A stretch of DNA of 64,000 bases. Origin: Flavobacterium coralii. Its GTDB lineage: Bacteria > Bacteroidota > Bacteroidia > Flavobacteriales > Flavobacteriaceae. Position 1 is the first letter of the stretch, and each line of letters starts with the position of its first letter. Positions 5,753 to 14,823 of the stretch are shown one piece after another. The notes beneath the pieces are model-generated. The model was not told the origin of the DNA. It made no database searches and saw only the letters and a program-made list of their open reading frames with translations. A program made the position numbers and the translations under genes. Location of the stretch: the NCBI RefSeq assembly GCF_019891545.1, contig NZ_JAHDIU010000006.1, positions 1 through 64,000 of the forward strand. Reading direction: 5' to 3'.

Positions 5753-8700
5753 ATGACCAGTAGGGAAATCGTAAGGTCTATAGGCCTAGATCGGGCTGTT
5801 TCAATCAATTCGGAACGTAAAGAACTTTCCGAAAGCCAGTCTATTATCCTTGACCAAGTTCAAGGATTTAATATAGATTCAGTGTATTTCAACACCGATA
5901 ATACCGGTAACAGTTTCCCTGCAATATTTCTAAAAAAAGTAATTTCCTTTGAGTCTGAAACTTTGCGGGATGTCGCGGATATCCAGCGCAAGATATGGAA
6001 CTATAAAAAAGTTTTTTTCTTATATGTATATTCAGACCTGGAACTGCGCATCTATAACTGCTCTGAAAAGCCCCTGGTCATCACTCGTGAAAACTTCGAT
6101 GAAGATAAGGAACTGCAAAAAATCGAGATAACAAGATACCGTTTTTCCGACAAGGAAAGGCTTAAGGAGTTAAATATGCTTTTCTCAACGGTGGCAGTAG
6201 ATTCGGGAATAATATGGACCCTTGAAGAAGCCGAATTTGTCCGAAAGAAAATCAATCTGCAAAAGCGGGTAGATAAATATTTGGTGGAAAGCCTCATCAA
6301 CACGTCTAAACAACTGGAGGAACTAGGACTCGAAATCAACTTGATTCATCGACTGATCCTGCGATCCCTTTTCCTTTTATACTTAGAAGACCGAGAAGCC
6401 ACCGATGAAAATTTTTATTCCAATATAAAGGCTGGGGCAAAGTCGTTTTTCGACATTCTGGAAGATACTACGTCTACATATACCCTTTTCCAAAGGCTCG
6501 AAGACCATTTCAATGGAAACGTGTTTACCATCTCCGAGAACGAGATCATAACGGTCGAACACTTACAGCTAATTAAAAAATGCTTTATCAGCGGCAACGA
6601 TAACACACCTCAAGTAAATCTCTTCGAGGACTGGCGTATATTTGATTTCAGCATCATTCAGATTGAGCTTTTGAGCGAGATTTACGAGAATTTCCTTTTC
6701 AAGACCGATCCGGAACTGAAAAAGGAAACGGGAACATATTATACGCCCCCAGCGCTTGTGGAGTTCATCCTCAACGAGCAGCTGCCTGTAAACAACGGCG
6801 AGACGGATTATAATCTGAAGATCCTTGACCCAACATGCGGATCGGGCATTTTTTTGGTCGAAAGCTTTAAGCGTCTTGTAAAGCGCTATGAAAACAGCCA
6901 TAAACAAAAGCTGACCGACTTCAACGAACTGAAAAAATTACTGACCGAACATATTTTCGGGATTGAGCTACACCCACAAGCCATAAAGGTGGCAGCCTTC
7001 AGTCTCTACCTTGCCCTTGTGGATAACCTAAACCCGAAGACAATTTGGCAAAGTAAAAATTATAGGCTTCCGTATCTGATCAACAATCCCGAGGACCCTA
7101 CCTTAGGGCAACAGGGGAACAATCTGTTCTGTAGGGACACGATTAAATCCAACCAAGAGATTGAAGCAATCGAATTTGACCTAGTGGTAGGTAATCCGCC
7201 TTTCGGTACTGATATTACATCGGAGTCTATAAGAACCTATTGCGATCAGCACGGATTCGCAAAAGAAATGGTATTGCCATTTCTACACAAGGCAGCAACT
7301 TTGGCTCCAAAAGGGAAAATTGCACTTATTTTCAACACAAAAGTCTTAACTAACACAGGTTCGACTTATCAAAATTTTAGAAGATGGCTATTTAATGATT
7401 GCTACGTTGAAAAAGTATATAATTTTTCAATATTGCGTAATGCAAAAAAGAACTTTGGCGGACAACTCTTTGGAGATGCTACTGGCCCGATTAGCATAGT
7501 ATATTATCAAAAAGAAACTCCCGTAGATGCTATTGATAAAATAGCTTACTATGCCCCTAAGACCTACATTAAGTCAAATATTATTGAAGGACTCAGCATT
7601 GACTTTACCGATTTGAAATTTCTACCGCGTAAAGAATGCCAAAAGGATGATACCAAAATATGGAAAGTAGCCATGTACGGAACTTCTTCTGATGTAGTAC
7701 TTATAGACAGGCTTTTGACAAATAGCCTTAATATTGGTAAATATATAAAGCAGAATCATTTGGCGTTCGGTGTAGGGCTTCAACCTCTAAACAAATCGAC
7801 TGTCAGGCCTCTTGTTGACAATGAGATAGCAGAACTCTTGTTTATAAGACCTGAAAGAATCAATCGGTATACGACAAGCCCTTCTAGTTTCTCAGGTATT
7901 AACTCTCTTCTAAAGGATAAAAAAACCATAGAAACATACCTAAAGCATTATGACGTGGAATACGTGCAGGACTTGCCCACAATTAACGTATTTCGACGAT
8001 TAGGAAAGAAGCAGGTGTATAGCGGACCTATGCTATTGATTAAGGAAGGCTTTTTGCATAATAAACTCTGTAGCAGTTTCATTGATGCGAAAGTAGCTTT
8101 CAACAGTACAGTTTTGGGACTGAAATCCAATGATTCAGACCTACTCCGGTTTCTTTCTGCCATACTAAATTCAGAACTGGCAACCTATTTCCTTTTATTG
8201 ATTTCCAATAGTTGGGGGATAGAGCGTGAGCGAATCAAACCGAATGAAGTTTACAAATTTCCGGTAATACTGAATGAGCAGATTGTCCGTAGAATTGTAA
8301 CACTCCACAAGGAAATAGAAACTTTGATCCTTTCTTCAATCCTGACTGTTGATTATAGTATCTTGGAAGAACAAATAAATCAATATATCTATGAGCTCTA
8401 TGAAATTGACCTCATGGAGAGACGTCTGGTAAAAGATTTTATCAACCTGTCATTTGACCTTTTTACAAAACAGGAAAAATCAGTTGCACTGAATCCCGTT
8501 TTAAATGAACAAATTACTGCATATTCAACTATCTTAAGTTCAGAAATAAATGAATTTCTGGAAGGGCAACACCTATTTGCCAATGTAACTTTATTCAACA
8601 TAGGGAGGTATACACCACTGATGGTTATCAAACTTACATTTGAAAAGAGAATAAAAGAAGAGATTCTCTCTCAAGAAAATGTCCATGATGAGCTTCGAAC

Positions 8701-8878
8701 ACTGGATAGTTTTTTATGGGAACAAAAAGGCACCAACATATATTTCCGCAAAAAGCTTAACTATAAAAACGGAAAGGACATATATATTATCCGACCAAAC
8801 CAACGTAGGTTCTGGTCACAGTCAATGGCAGTCGAAGATGCATCCGAATTAATTCTGGAAATATTAAATGGAAATTAG
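5753..8878 (+). CDS. Eco57I-like DNA adenine methyltransferase / type IIG restriction-modification enzyme
   Basis: A 1041-residue protein with the N6-adenine methyltransferase set: TYYTPPALVEFIL near residue 328, SAM-binding DPTCGSGIFLVES near 358 and catalytic DLVVGNPPFG near 480. After about residue 600 comes a long target-recognition and C-terminal region (TaqI-C-like: SNSWGIERERIKPNEVYKFP). The N-terminal 150 residues (DSVYF..FPAIFLKKV..LRDVADIQRKIWNYKKVFFL) resemble the nuclease-like front end of type IIG enzymes, but I cannot see a complete PD-(D/E)XK motif there. The 8868-9488 gene overlaps its 3' end by 11 bp, so the two are translationally coupled. Role: self versus non-self DNA marking and probably restriction. 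Confidence 0.8.
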   Translation: MTSREIVRSIGLDRAVSINSERKELSESQSIILDQVQGFNIDSVYFNTDNTGNSFPAIFLKKVISFESETLRDVADIQRKIWNYKKVFFLYVYSDLELRIYNCSEKPLVITRENFDEDKELQKIEITRYRFSDKERLKELNMLFSTVAVDSGIIWTLEEAEFVRKKINLQKRVDKYLVESLINTSKQLEELGLEINLIHRLILRSLFLLYLEDREATDENFYSNIKAGAKSFFDILEDTTSTYTLFQRLEDHFNGNVFTISENEIITVEHLQLIKKCFISGNDNTPQVNLFEDWRIFDFSIIQIELLSEIYENFLFKTDPELKKETGTYYTPPALVEFILNEQLPVNNGETDYNLKILDPTCGSGIFLVESFKRLVKRYENSHKQKLTDFNELKKLLTEHIFGIELHPQAIKVAAFSLYLALVDNLNPKTIWQSKNYRLPYLINNPEDPTLGQQGNNLFCRDTIKSNQEIEAIEFDLVVGNPPFGTDITSESIRTYCDQHGFAKEMVLPFLHKAATLAPKGKIALIFNTKVLTNTGSTYQNFRRWLFNDCYVEKVYNFSILRNAKKNFGGQLFGDATGPISIVYYQKETPVDAIDKIAYYAPKTYIKSNIIEGLSIDFTDLKFLPRKECQKDDTKIWKVAMYGTSSDVVLIDRLLTNSLNIGKYIKQNHLAFGVGLQPLNKSTVRPLVDNEIAELLFIRPERINRYTTSPSSFSGINSLLKDKKTIETYLKHYDVEYVQDLPTINVFRRLGKKQVYSGPMLLIKEGFLHNKLCSSFIDAKVAFNSTVLGLKSNDSDLLRFLSAILNSELATYFLLLISNSWGIERERIKPNEVYKFPVILNEQIVRRIVTLHKEIETLILSSILTVDYSILEEQINQYIYELYEIDLMERRLVKDFINLSFDLFTKQEKSVALNPVLNEQITAYSTILSSEINEFLEGQHLFANVTLFNIGRYTPLMVIKLTFEKRIKEEILSQENVHDELRTLDSFLWEQKGTNIYFRKKLNYKNGKDIYIIRPNQRRFWSQSMAVEDASELILEILNGN

Positions 8879-9488
8879 GATGGCATTAGACACAGAAATT
8901 TACAAAGGCTTCAAAAATGCTTTCCACGGTAGATGTTTTCAGCTTTTAGTTGATGCCTATCACACCTCGATTACGGCTAAGGCTATCCAGTTGGATTGGA
9001 ACGAGAACGATATTTCCTCAGAATTACATGAGCGTATGAAGAAAAACCCATTAAGGGTGAAATGGAAGATCTCAACCAATGTAGAAGCTCACCTGCCCGA
9101 CGATAGAACCAAGATAAAAGGTTTTTCAGCTACCTTTCCAAGAATCGACTTTCGCCTGACCTCCTTTATTTCCGAGTACGAATATGACTATTTTTTCGAG
9201 GCTAAAAATCTTAAGGTTAGCGACTCCGCTCTAAAAAGAAGGTATATCGAAACAGGAATAGATAACTTCGTTTCGGGCAAATACTCTGATGGCAGTATTA
9301 TCGGTTATATCCTGGAGGGTGCAACGGCAGATATTGTGATAGGCATTAATTCATTGCTTACAAAGGATTATAGGGATTCCGAATCTCTCGCATTAAAGCA
9401 CCATTCCCTTCACGCCGATTACTATGAGTCCGAACATAGTACGATTGGTTCACTTAGACACTTCATGCTAAATTTCACTACCACCTAA
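8868..9488 (+). CDS. Small PD-(D/E)XK-like nuclease partner of the methyltransferase
   Basis: A 206-residue protein. The segment RIDFRLTSFISEYEYDYFFE followed by AKNL (around residues 95-118) has the D..(8-20)..E-x-K spacing and strand pattern of PD-(D/E)XK nucleases. The start at 8868 overlaps the methyltransferase stop; an ATG at 8880, right after that stop, is equally plausible. Coupling to an N6-adenine methyltransferase suggests it supplies or assists DNA cleavage. I do not recognise the exact family, so this is a motif-level call; a specificity or regulatory subunit is the main alternative. Confidence 0.5.
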   Translation: MEIRMALDTEIYKGFKNAFHGRCFQLLVDAYHTSITAKAIQLDWNENDISSELHERMKKNPLRVKWKISTNVEAHLPDDRTKIKGFSATFPRIDFRLTSFISEYEYDYFFEAKNLKVSDSALKRRYIETGIDNFVSGKYSDGSIIGYILEGATADIVIGINSLLTKDYRDSESLALKHHSLHADYYESEHSTIGSLRHFMLNFTTT

Positions 9489-9621
9489 TTCCAAGCAAAC
9501 TTTCCGATTATTTATTTACCATATTTTTTACATAGCTAAGAATTTATAGTTTATATCGACATATAGTCAACAATTCTTAGATCAATACCAAACACTTAAG
9601 AGCAGAAATTGAGGGTTAATC

Positions 9622-10719
9622 ATGAAAAAACGTAAAATTTACGACCGTAATTTTAAATTTAACGCCGTCAAATTAGGCGTTGAAAGAGGTCTCCATAAAG
9701 TTTCAAAAGAGTTAGGTATACCATCTTCAAATATATACAGTTGGCAAAAGGAACTCCAAGAATTTGGAACGGGAAGTTTTTGCGGAAGTGGTTATTTTAA
9801 AAACCCCGAGCAAAAAAGAATTTTCGACCTTAAAAAAAAACTGGAAGAATTGAAACTTCAAATTGAAATTTTTAAGAACGCAAATAAGCATATCGCTGCG
9901 GGGAAACCTATGATCTTCCACTTTATTGAGGACAATCTGGACAGATACCCATTATGGAAAATGTGTAAAGCATTAGGAATATTGACAGGAACCTATCATA
10001 AATGGAAAAGCCAGGCAAAATCTCCAAGGCAACGACAGAGTCTTTTATTGGAACAAGAAGTAACTGCAATATTTTATGAGTACAAACAGCGCTATGGCAA
10101 TATAAGAATTTCGGAAGAATTAAAAAGCCGGGGCATTAAATTATCACCGGCTCAGGTTACCTTTTACATGAAAAAATTAGGCCTTGTGAGTAAGCTAAGC
10201 ACCAGCAATAAATCCAAGTATAGTTCACCATTTATTCCTTACAATCCCTGTATTTTTCCTAACATTCTAAACCGGCAATTTAACGCTGAAAAACCTGATC
10301 AGGTTTGGGTCTCGGCTATAACGAGCATTCAAACAGTAACAGGACTTTTATTCCTAACAATTATCATGGACTTATATGACCGGAACATTATTGGATGGAG
10401 CCTCAGCGACAGACTAACTATAAAAGAAACGTCGATGCCAGCTTGGGAAATGGCCGTTCAGGGTCGTACAATAGAGAAAGAACTACTATTCCATTCAGAC
10501 AGAGGACCACAGTATGCGAATAAAGCATTTACCCGTAAACTAGCCTCATATAAATGTATTAAGCGCAGTATGAGCCGGAAGGGAAACTATTTAGATAATG
10601 CTATACCAAGGAACTTTTTTACCTCCCTTAAGTCTGAACTTGTACAATCAGACGATCCTGTGACAAAAAAACAAATTGAAGAAGCATTGATAGCCTCCCC
10701 CAGAAATTGCTCCAAATAA
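9622..10719 (+). CDS. IS3-type transposase, fused OrfAB, catalytically degenerate
   Basis: A 365-residue protein with an N-terminal helix-turn-helix (YDRNFKFNAVKLG..LGIPSSNIYSWQ), a coiled-coil-like linker, an HTH_21-type segment (YGNIRISEELKSRGIKLSPA) and an rve integrase core. In the core the first catalytic Asp is Ala (VWVSAITSIQT, about residue 231; the sister gene has VSDITYIQT). The second Asp remains (HSDRG) and the final Glu is Arg (DNAIPRNFF versus DNAVCESFF). It is also about 20 residues shorter at the C-terminus than the gene at 10750. It should be unable to transpose. The 9491-9600 stretch before it is AT-rich with no gene. Confidence 0.8.
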   Translation: MKKRKIYDRNFKFNAVKLGVERGLHKVSKELGIPSSNIYSWQKELQEFGTGSFCGSGYFKNPEQKRIFDLKKKLEELKLQIEIFKNANKHIAAGKPMIFHFIEDNLDRYPLWKMCKALGILTGTYHKWKSQAKSPRQRQSLLLEQEVTAIFYEYKQRYGNIRISEELKSRGIKLSPAQVTFYMKKLGLVSKLSTSNKSKYSSPFIPYNPCIFPNILNRQFNAEKPDQVWVSAITSIQTVTGLLFLTIIMDLYDRNIIGWSLSDRLTIKETSMPAWEMAVQGRTIEKELLFHSDRGPQYANKAFTRKLASYKCIKRSMSRKGNYLDNAIPRNFFTSLKSELVQSDDPVTKKQIEEALIASPRNCSK

Positions 10720-10749
10720 ACTTATAGGGTATAAATCAACACCTTTCAG

Positions 10750-11913
10750 ATGATAAAAAAATATGACCGTGCTTTTAAGGAGTATGCTGTTAAATTAAGT
10801 TATGAACGAGGCAAGGGACAAATTGTCGTTATTGAACGAGAACTCGGAATTACACCAAGTTGCCTGAACAGATGGCGGCAGGATTTTGAAAAATATGGGA
10901 CAGGAAGTTTCTGCGGGACAGGTTATTTAAAATTAACACCCAACCAATCTGTAATTACTGAACTCGAAAATAAAATTAAAGACTCAGAAGTTGCTCTGGA
11001 AATTTTAAAGCGAGGCACCGGATCTGTTACTCAGGGAAAAATAGCAACCAAACAATTCATTGAAGAAAATAAAGGTAAATTTTCAATTTTAAAAATGTGT
11101 ACTGTATTGGGCGTGTCGAGAACTACCTATTACCGCAGGAAGAAACAGGAATTATCAGATACAGAATCCCGAATAATTTTACTCAAACAAGAGATTGTCT
11201 CCATATTTAATGAACATAAGCAAACTTATGGATGCAGAAAAATTACAAAAGAGCTTCACAAGCGGGGATTTAAGATACAGAGTGCGCAGGTTACCAGTTA
11301 TATGAGAATGCTTGGCCTACGTTGTAAAACCAAGAGGAAGTATAAGCCGACCACCGATTCAAATCACAACCATTATACATTTCCTAATGTTCTAAACAGA
11401 CAATTTACAGTTGATGCGCCCGCCAAGGCATGGGTTTCAGACATCACATATATCCAAACGGTAAGAGGTTTCGTATATCTAACTATTATTATGGACTTGT
11501 TTGATAGAAAAATTATTGGATGGAATCTAAGTAATGGAATGACAACTAAAGAAACTACTTTGCCAGCTTGGGAAATGGCGGTTAAAAACAGAAAAATTAC
11601 GAAGGATTTGATTTTTCATTCCGATAAAGGGGTTCAATATGCAAATAAGATTTTCTGTAAGGCTTTAAATGCTCACAAGTTTGTCAGGCAGAGTATGAGC
11701 CGCAAACAAAACCATAATGATAATGCGGTCTGCGAAAGTTTTTTCAGGTCTTTTAAGTTGGAATTACTTAATGGAAGTACACTTATGGCAAGAAAACAAA
11801 TGAAAGCCGAAGTAGATGATTATATCGAAAATTGGTACAATAAAAAAAGAAGGCATTCATTTTTGGGTTACAAGACCATCGAAGAATTTGATCGAATCAA
11901 TAATGTAATTTAA
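10750..11913 (+). CDS. IS3-type transposase, fused OrfAB, catalytic residues intact
   Basis: A 387-residue protein similar throughout to the preceding gene, with an intact acidic triad: AWVSDITYIQT (about residue 231), FHSDKGVQY (about 290) and DNAVCESFF (about 329). The C-terminal motif WYNKKRRHSFLGYKT is typical of IS3 transposases. Unlike most IS3 members it needs no -1 frameshift, since the HTH and integrase parts are in one frame. Only 30 bp separates it from the degenerate copy. I could not identify terminal inverted repeats around either gene, so element boundaries are unknown. Confidence 0.85.
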   Translation: MIKKYDRAFKEYAVKLSYERGKGQIVVIERELGITPSCLNRWRQDFEKYGTGSFCGTGYLKLTPNQSVITELENKIKDSEVALEILKRGTGSVTQGKIATKQFIEENKGKFSILKMCTVLGVSRTTYYRRKKQELSDTESRIILLKQEIVSIFNEHKQTYGCRKITKELHKRGFKIQSAQVTSYMRMLGLRCKTKRKYKPTTDSNHNHYTFPNVLNRQFTVDAPAKAWVSDITYIQTVRGFVYLTIIMDLFDRKIIGWNLSNGMTTKETTLPAWEMAVKNRKITKDLIFHSDKGVQYANKIFCKALNAHKFVRQSMSRKQNHNDNAVCESFFRSFKLELLNGSTLMARKQMKAEVDDYIENWYNKKRRHSFLGYKTIEEFDRINNVI

Positions 11914-11960
11914 GCTTAAAAATCTCAATATAATCGAAAGAGCTTTGCCTTGAAAAGATA

Positions 11961-12120
11961 GCAGAGGGGAAGGGATTTGAACCTGTCTCCGAAAACATGC
12001 ATAAATGCTAGACATCGTATTTTTTGGGACTGAATTGCCATGAATTTGCCACAAATCTTGTTAGCCTATCAAATTGATTTAAACAGCGTTATAATTACCA
12101 CACAAAGATACAGAAAAGAT
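11961..12120 (-). other. Attachment-site-like repeat 2
   Basis: A tRNA-3'-like block (minus strand AGGTTCAAATCCCTTCCC) is followed after about 50 bp by paired direct motifs TTGCCAT and TTGCCAC and then AAAT (12035-12055). It shares a further 60-70 bp of similar sequence with repeats 3 and 4 (gatttaaa..agcg..cacaaagataca). It divides the transposase genes from the metal-efflux operon. No terminator like that beside repeat 1 is visible. Confidence 0.6.
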
Positions 12121-12155
12121 ACGACTTTGTGCAACGACACAGTACTTTACCAATA

Positions 12156-12527
12156 TTATGCTTTTTTACAACACCCATCTAGGCCATCGTAAGCAACAGG
12201 GTCCGCTTTTACTTCATCAGCATCGTAGCCAAGCTTGCTTATCGCGGTTTTTATTTTAGCAAGATCGGTCTTTTTTGAGTTGTAAGTTACTTTAATAGTC
12301 ATTGCCTTATCATCAAGAACAACCATCTGAACCCCTTTTTCTTTCAAAAGAGCCTGATTGAATTTTGGCCCACATGTTTCGCAAGCCTTGCAATGGTCGC
12401 AATAGATAGCCGTTTTAATTGTCGCTGTCTGGATTGTCTTTTTTTCCTGTGCTGACACTGTGCTAGAACAAAGCAATACAGTGAAGATTAGCAGGAAAGA
12501 TCTTAGAATTGATTTCATAGTTGCCAT
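12156..12527 (-). CDS. Secreted heavy-metal-associated (HMA) domain protein
   Basis: A 123-residue protein with a signal peptide (SILRSFLLIFTVLLCSSTVS, cleaved after VSA) and an HMA ferredoxin-like domain. The metal site carries extra cysteines: CDHCKACETC (about residues 43-52), plus a C-terminal GCC. Start: ATG at 12518 (residue 4) is also possible. It lies 28 bp downstream of the P-type ATPase gene and is the last gene of the efflux operon. It probably binds metal in the periplasm. Since the ATPase lacks its own HMA domain, this may be a separate metal-handling partner, though on the other side of the membrane. Confidence 0.75.
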   Translation of the reverse strand: MATMKSILRSFLLIFTVLLCSSTVSAQEKKTIQTATIKTAIYCDHCKACETCGPKFNQALLKEKGVQMVVLDDKAMTIKVTYNSKKTDLAKIKTAISKLGYDADEVKADPVAYDGLDGCCKKA

Positions 12528-12555
12528 AATTTGTCTACAAATATATTATTTGATT

Positions 12556-14442
12556 TTATAATTTATGCTTTTGGATGCGAACGGCGTTCAATATCGCCAG
12601 CAAGGCTACGCCGACATCGGCAATAACTGCCTCCCATAGGTTAGCTACGCCACCGGCGCCTAAAGCCAGTACCAGGACTTTAACTGTCATTGCAAGCACG
12701 ATGTTCTGCCAAACAATACGTTTGGTCACCTTTCCGACCTTTATAGCGGTAACTATCTTTGATGGCTGGTCATTCTGTATTACAATATCCGCGGTTTCAA
12801 TAGTGGCGTCACTGCCAAGGCCACCCATCGCGATGCCTGCATCGGCAAGTGCTACGACCGGTGCATCATTGACCCCGTCCCCAACAAATGCAATGCGCTT
12901 ACCCTGGTCTTTCAGCTGCTGCACTTTTTCGACCTTGCCCTCAGGCAATAGATCGCCGTAGGCATCATCAATATTAAGTTCCTTTGCGACCTGCTGGACT
13001 ACAGCCTGCTTATCCCCTGAAAGCATTACTGTCTGCACACCTAAATGGTGCAGCTCCCCGATAGCCTGCGGAGCATCTTCTTTGATTTTGTCAGCAATAG
13101 TAATATGTCCACGATATTTATTGTCTATAGCAATTACGACAATGGTGTACACTATGCTGTCCACTGCTTTAGGGTATTCAATATTGAATTTCTTCATTAG
13201 TTTGGTATTGCCTGCAAGAACTATTTTTCCTGCAATTGTACCCTTAAGACCATGCCCGGAAATCTCTTCAACGTCTGAGATTGAAATTCCCTGCAGTTTT
13301 TCTTTGCCCGTGTGCTCCACGACAGCAAGGCCAATAGGATGCGTGGACTGGCTCTCCAGCGCAGCTGCTGTAGCTAGCAGTTCTTCCTCCGAAATACCTT
13401 GCGCGGCCACTTCCTGTACCTTGAAAATACCTTCAGTAAGCGTGCCCGTTTTGTCCATTACCACTACATTAACCTCTGTCATAACATCCAGGAAGTTAGA
13501 GCCTTTAAAAAGGATGCCTTTACGGGAGGCAAGGCCGATACCCCCAAAATAGCCAAGCGGTATGGATACCACCAGGGCGCAGGGACAGCTTATTACAAGG
13601 AATACCAAAGCCCTGTAAAACCATACCCTGAAAACATAATCTTCTACAAAAAAGGAAGGAACAAGGCACACGGCAAGAGCCAGGGCAAAGACAATTGGCG
13701 TGTATACTTTGGCAAAGCGGCTGATAAAGAGCTGTGTTTGGGATTTGCGGGACGTCGCATCCTGCACCATTTCCAATATTCTGCTAAGTTTGCTGTCCTG
13801 GAATAAGGCAGTAACTTTTACTTCAGCTACTGTATTTAGGTTGATCATCCCCGCATAAATTTTTTCGCCCGCAGCTTTTGTATCAGGCTTGCTTTCACCT
13901 GTCAGGGCCGCTGTATTGAATGAAGCTTTCTCTGAAAGGAGATCACCGTCAAGGGCAACTTTTTCACCAGGCTTTACCTGTATTACTTCTCCCTCCAATA
14001 CCTCCTTTGGGTGCATTAGAGCCGGTATCCCATCGCGTATCACCGTGACCTCCTCAGGCCTTACATCCAGCAGGGCCTGGATGCTCCTTTTAGCCCTGTT
14101 TACAGCACTGTCCTGAAACCACTCTCCAATCGAATAGAAAGCCATCACCGCCACGCCCTCGCTATAGGATCCAATGGCAAAGGCACCTATGGTCGCCACG
14201 CTCATTAGAAAGAACTCATTAAAGAAATCCAAACGCTTCGCTTTACGCCATGCCATATACAACACGTTGTAACCTGACAATAGGTAGGCTACACTGTAGA
14301 TGATAAGATTGAAAGGAAACTCAGGCTCATATGCTGCTCCATATTCTAGCCCCAGCATTACAAATAATATCGCTATGGCTATAAGCAGGGGTAGATGTTC
14401 TTTCCATGCAGCCTTTTCTTCTTGAATATTCGTTGCTTCCAT
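12556..14442 (-). CDS. P1B-type heavy-metal efflux ATPase (Zn/Cd/Pb type)
   Basis: A 628-residue pump from the ATG at 14442. An upstream TTG at 14463 would overlap DUF3703, whereas the ATG starts one base after its stop. It has SCPCALVVSIPLG (metal channel), DKTGTLTEG (phosphorylated Asp), QSTHPIGLAVV (HP loop) and GDGVNDAPVVALADAG. Lys in NIVLAMTVKVLVL and Asp in WEAVIADVGVALL are the signature of the Zn2+/Cd2+ subgroup. The N-terminal HMA domain is absent. It exports divalent metal from cytoplasm to periplasm, where the RND system in the same operon can take over. Confidence 0.9.
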   Translation of the reverse strand: MEATNIQEEKAAWKEHLPLLIAIAILFVMLGLEYGAAYEPEFPFNLIIYSVAYLLSGYNVLYMAWRKAKRLDFFNEFFLMSVATIGAFAIGSYSEGVAVMAFYSIGEWFQDSAVNRAKRSIQALLDVRPEEVTVIRDGIPALMHPKEVLEGEVIQVKPGEKVALDGDLLSEKASFNTAALTGESKPDTKAAGEKIYAGMINLNTVAEVKVTALFQDSKLSRILEMVQDATSRKSQTQLFISRFAKVYTPIVFALALAVCLVPSFFVEDYVFRVWFYRALVFLVISCPCALVVSIPLGYFGGIGLASRKGILFKGSNFLDVMTEVNVVVMDKTGTLTEGIFKVQEVAAQGISEEELLATAAALESQSTHPIGLAVVEHTGKEKLQGISISDVEEISGHGLKGTIAGKIVLAGNTKLMKKFNIEYPKAVDSIVYTIVVIAIDNKYRGHITIADKIKEDAPQAIGELHHLGVQTVMLSGDKQAVVQQVAKELNIDDAYGDLLPEGKVEKVQQLKDQGKRIAFVGDGVNDAPVVALADAGIAMGGLGSDATIETADIVIQNDQPSKIVTAIKVGKVTKRIVWQNIVLAMTVKVLVLALGAGGVANLWEAVIADVGVALLAILNAVRIQKHKL

Positions 14443-14443
14443 T

Positions 14444-14809
14444 TTAGTTTGTGTATTTGTCAAATAATTTTTGGATGTCTGCGGGGATTGCCATTGACTT
14501 TAGTGGGGGGACGCTTGCTCCACCTGTATTTCCCACCGGCACCGTCCCTACAAAAGATTTGACCCCGCCGAATAGCAAGCGGGGCAGTTGACCAATAATC
14601 TCCTTCACATTTTTTATCCTGAAACCGAACTTTAGCATCTGCCAATGTACAACAGTATGCGGAATCGGATATTTTTGACCGAGAATGTGTGCACGCTCCA
14701 GATGCAGCCAGCAACTTGCGATGTCATGGCTGCTAAAAAACTTAGCTCTTGTAAGCTCATGCAGGTAAAATGGAACCAGGCCTTTTGGCATTACGGTATA
14801 GAATTTCAT
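14444..14809 (-). CDS. DUF3703 family protein
   Basis: A 121-residue protein with the DUF3703 pattern: an N-terminal helix, then SCWLHLERAHILGQ and HTVVHWQMLKFGFR, rich in His and Trp. Family members are found in heavy-metal resistance clusters, but the biochemical role is not known to me. It is tightly packed between the RND adaptor (14 bp) and the ATPase (1 bp). The C-terminus (GTVPVGNTGGASVPP) resembles a metal-cluster linker and may be less structured. Confidence 0.75.
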   Translation of the reverse strand: MKFYTVMPKGLVPFYLHELTRAKFFSSHDIASCWLHLERAHILGQKYPIPHTVVHWQMLKFGFRIKNVKEIIGQLPRLLFGGVKSFVGTVPVGNTGGASVPPLKSMAIPADIQKLFDKYTN

Positions 14810-14823
14810 AATCTACCTATTTA

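Noticed and set aside
13082-13806. Plus-strand frames of 135-156 codons opposite the P-type ATPase
   Set aside because: They are shadows of the minus-strand ATPase with no plausible domain.
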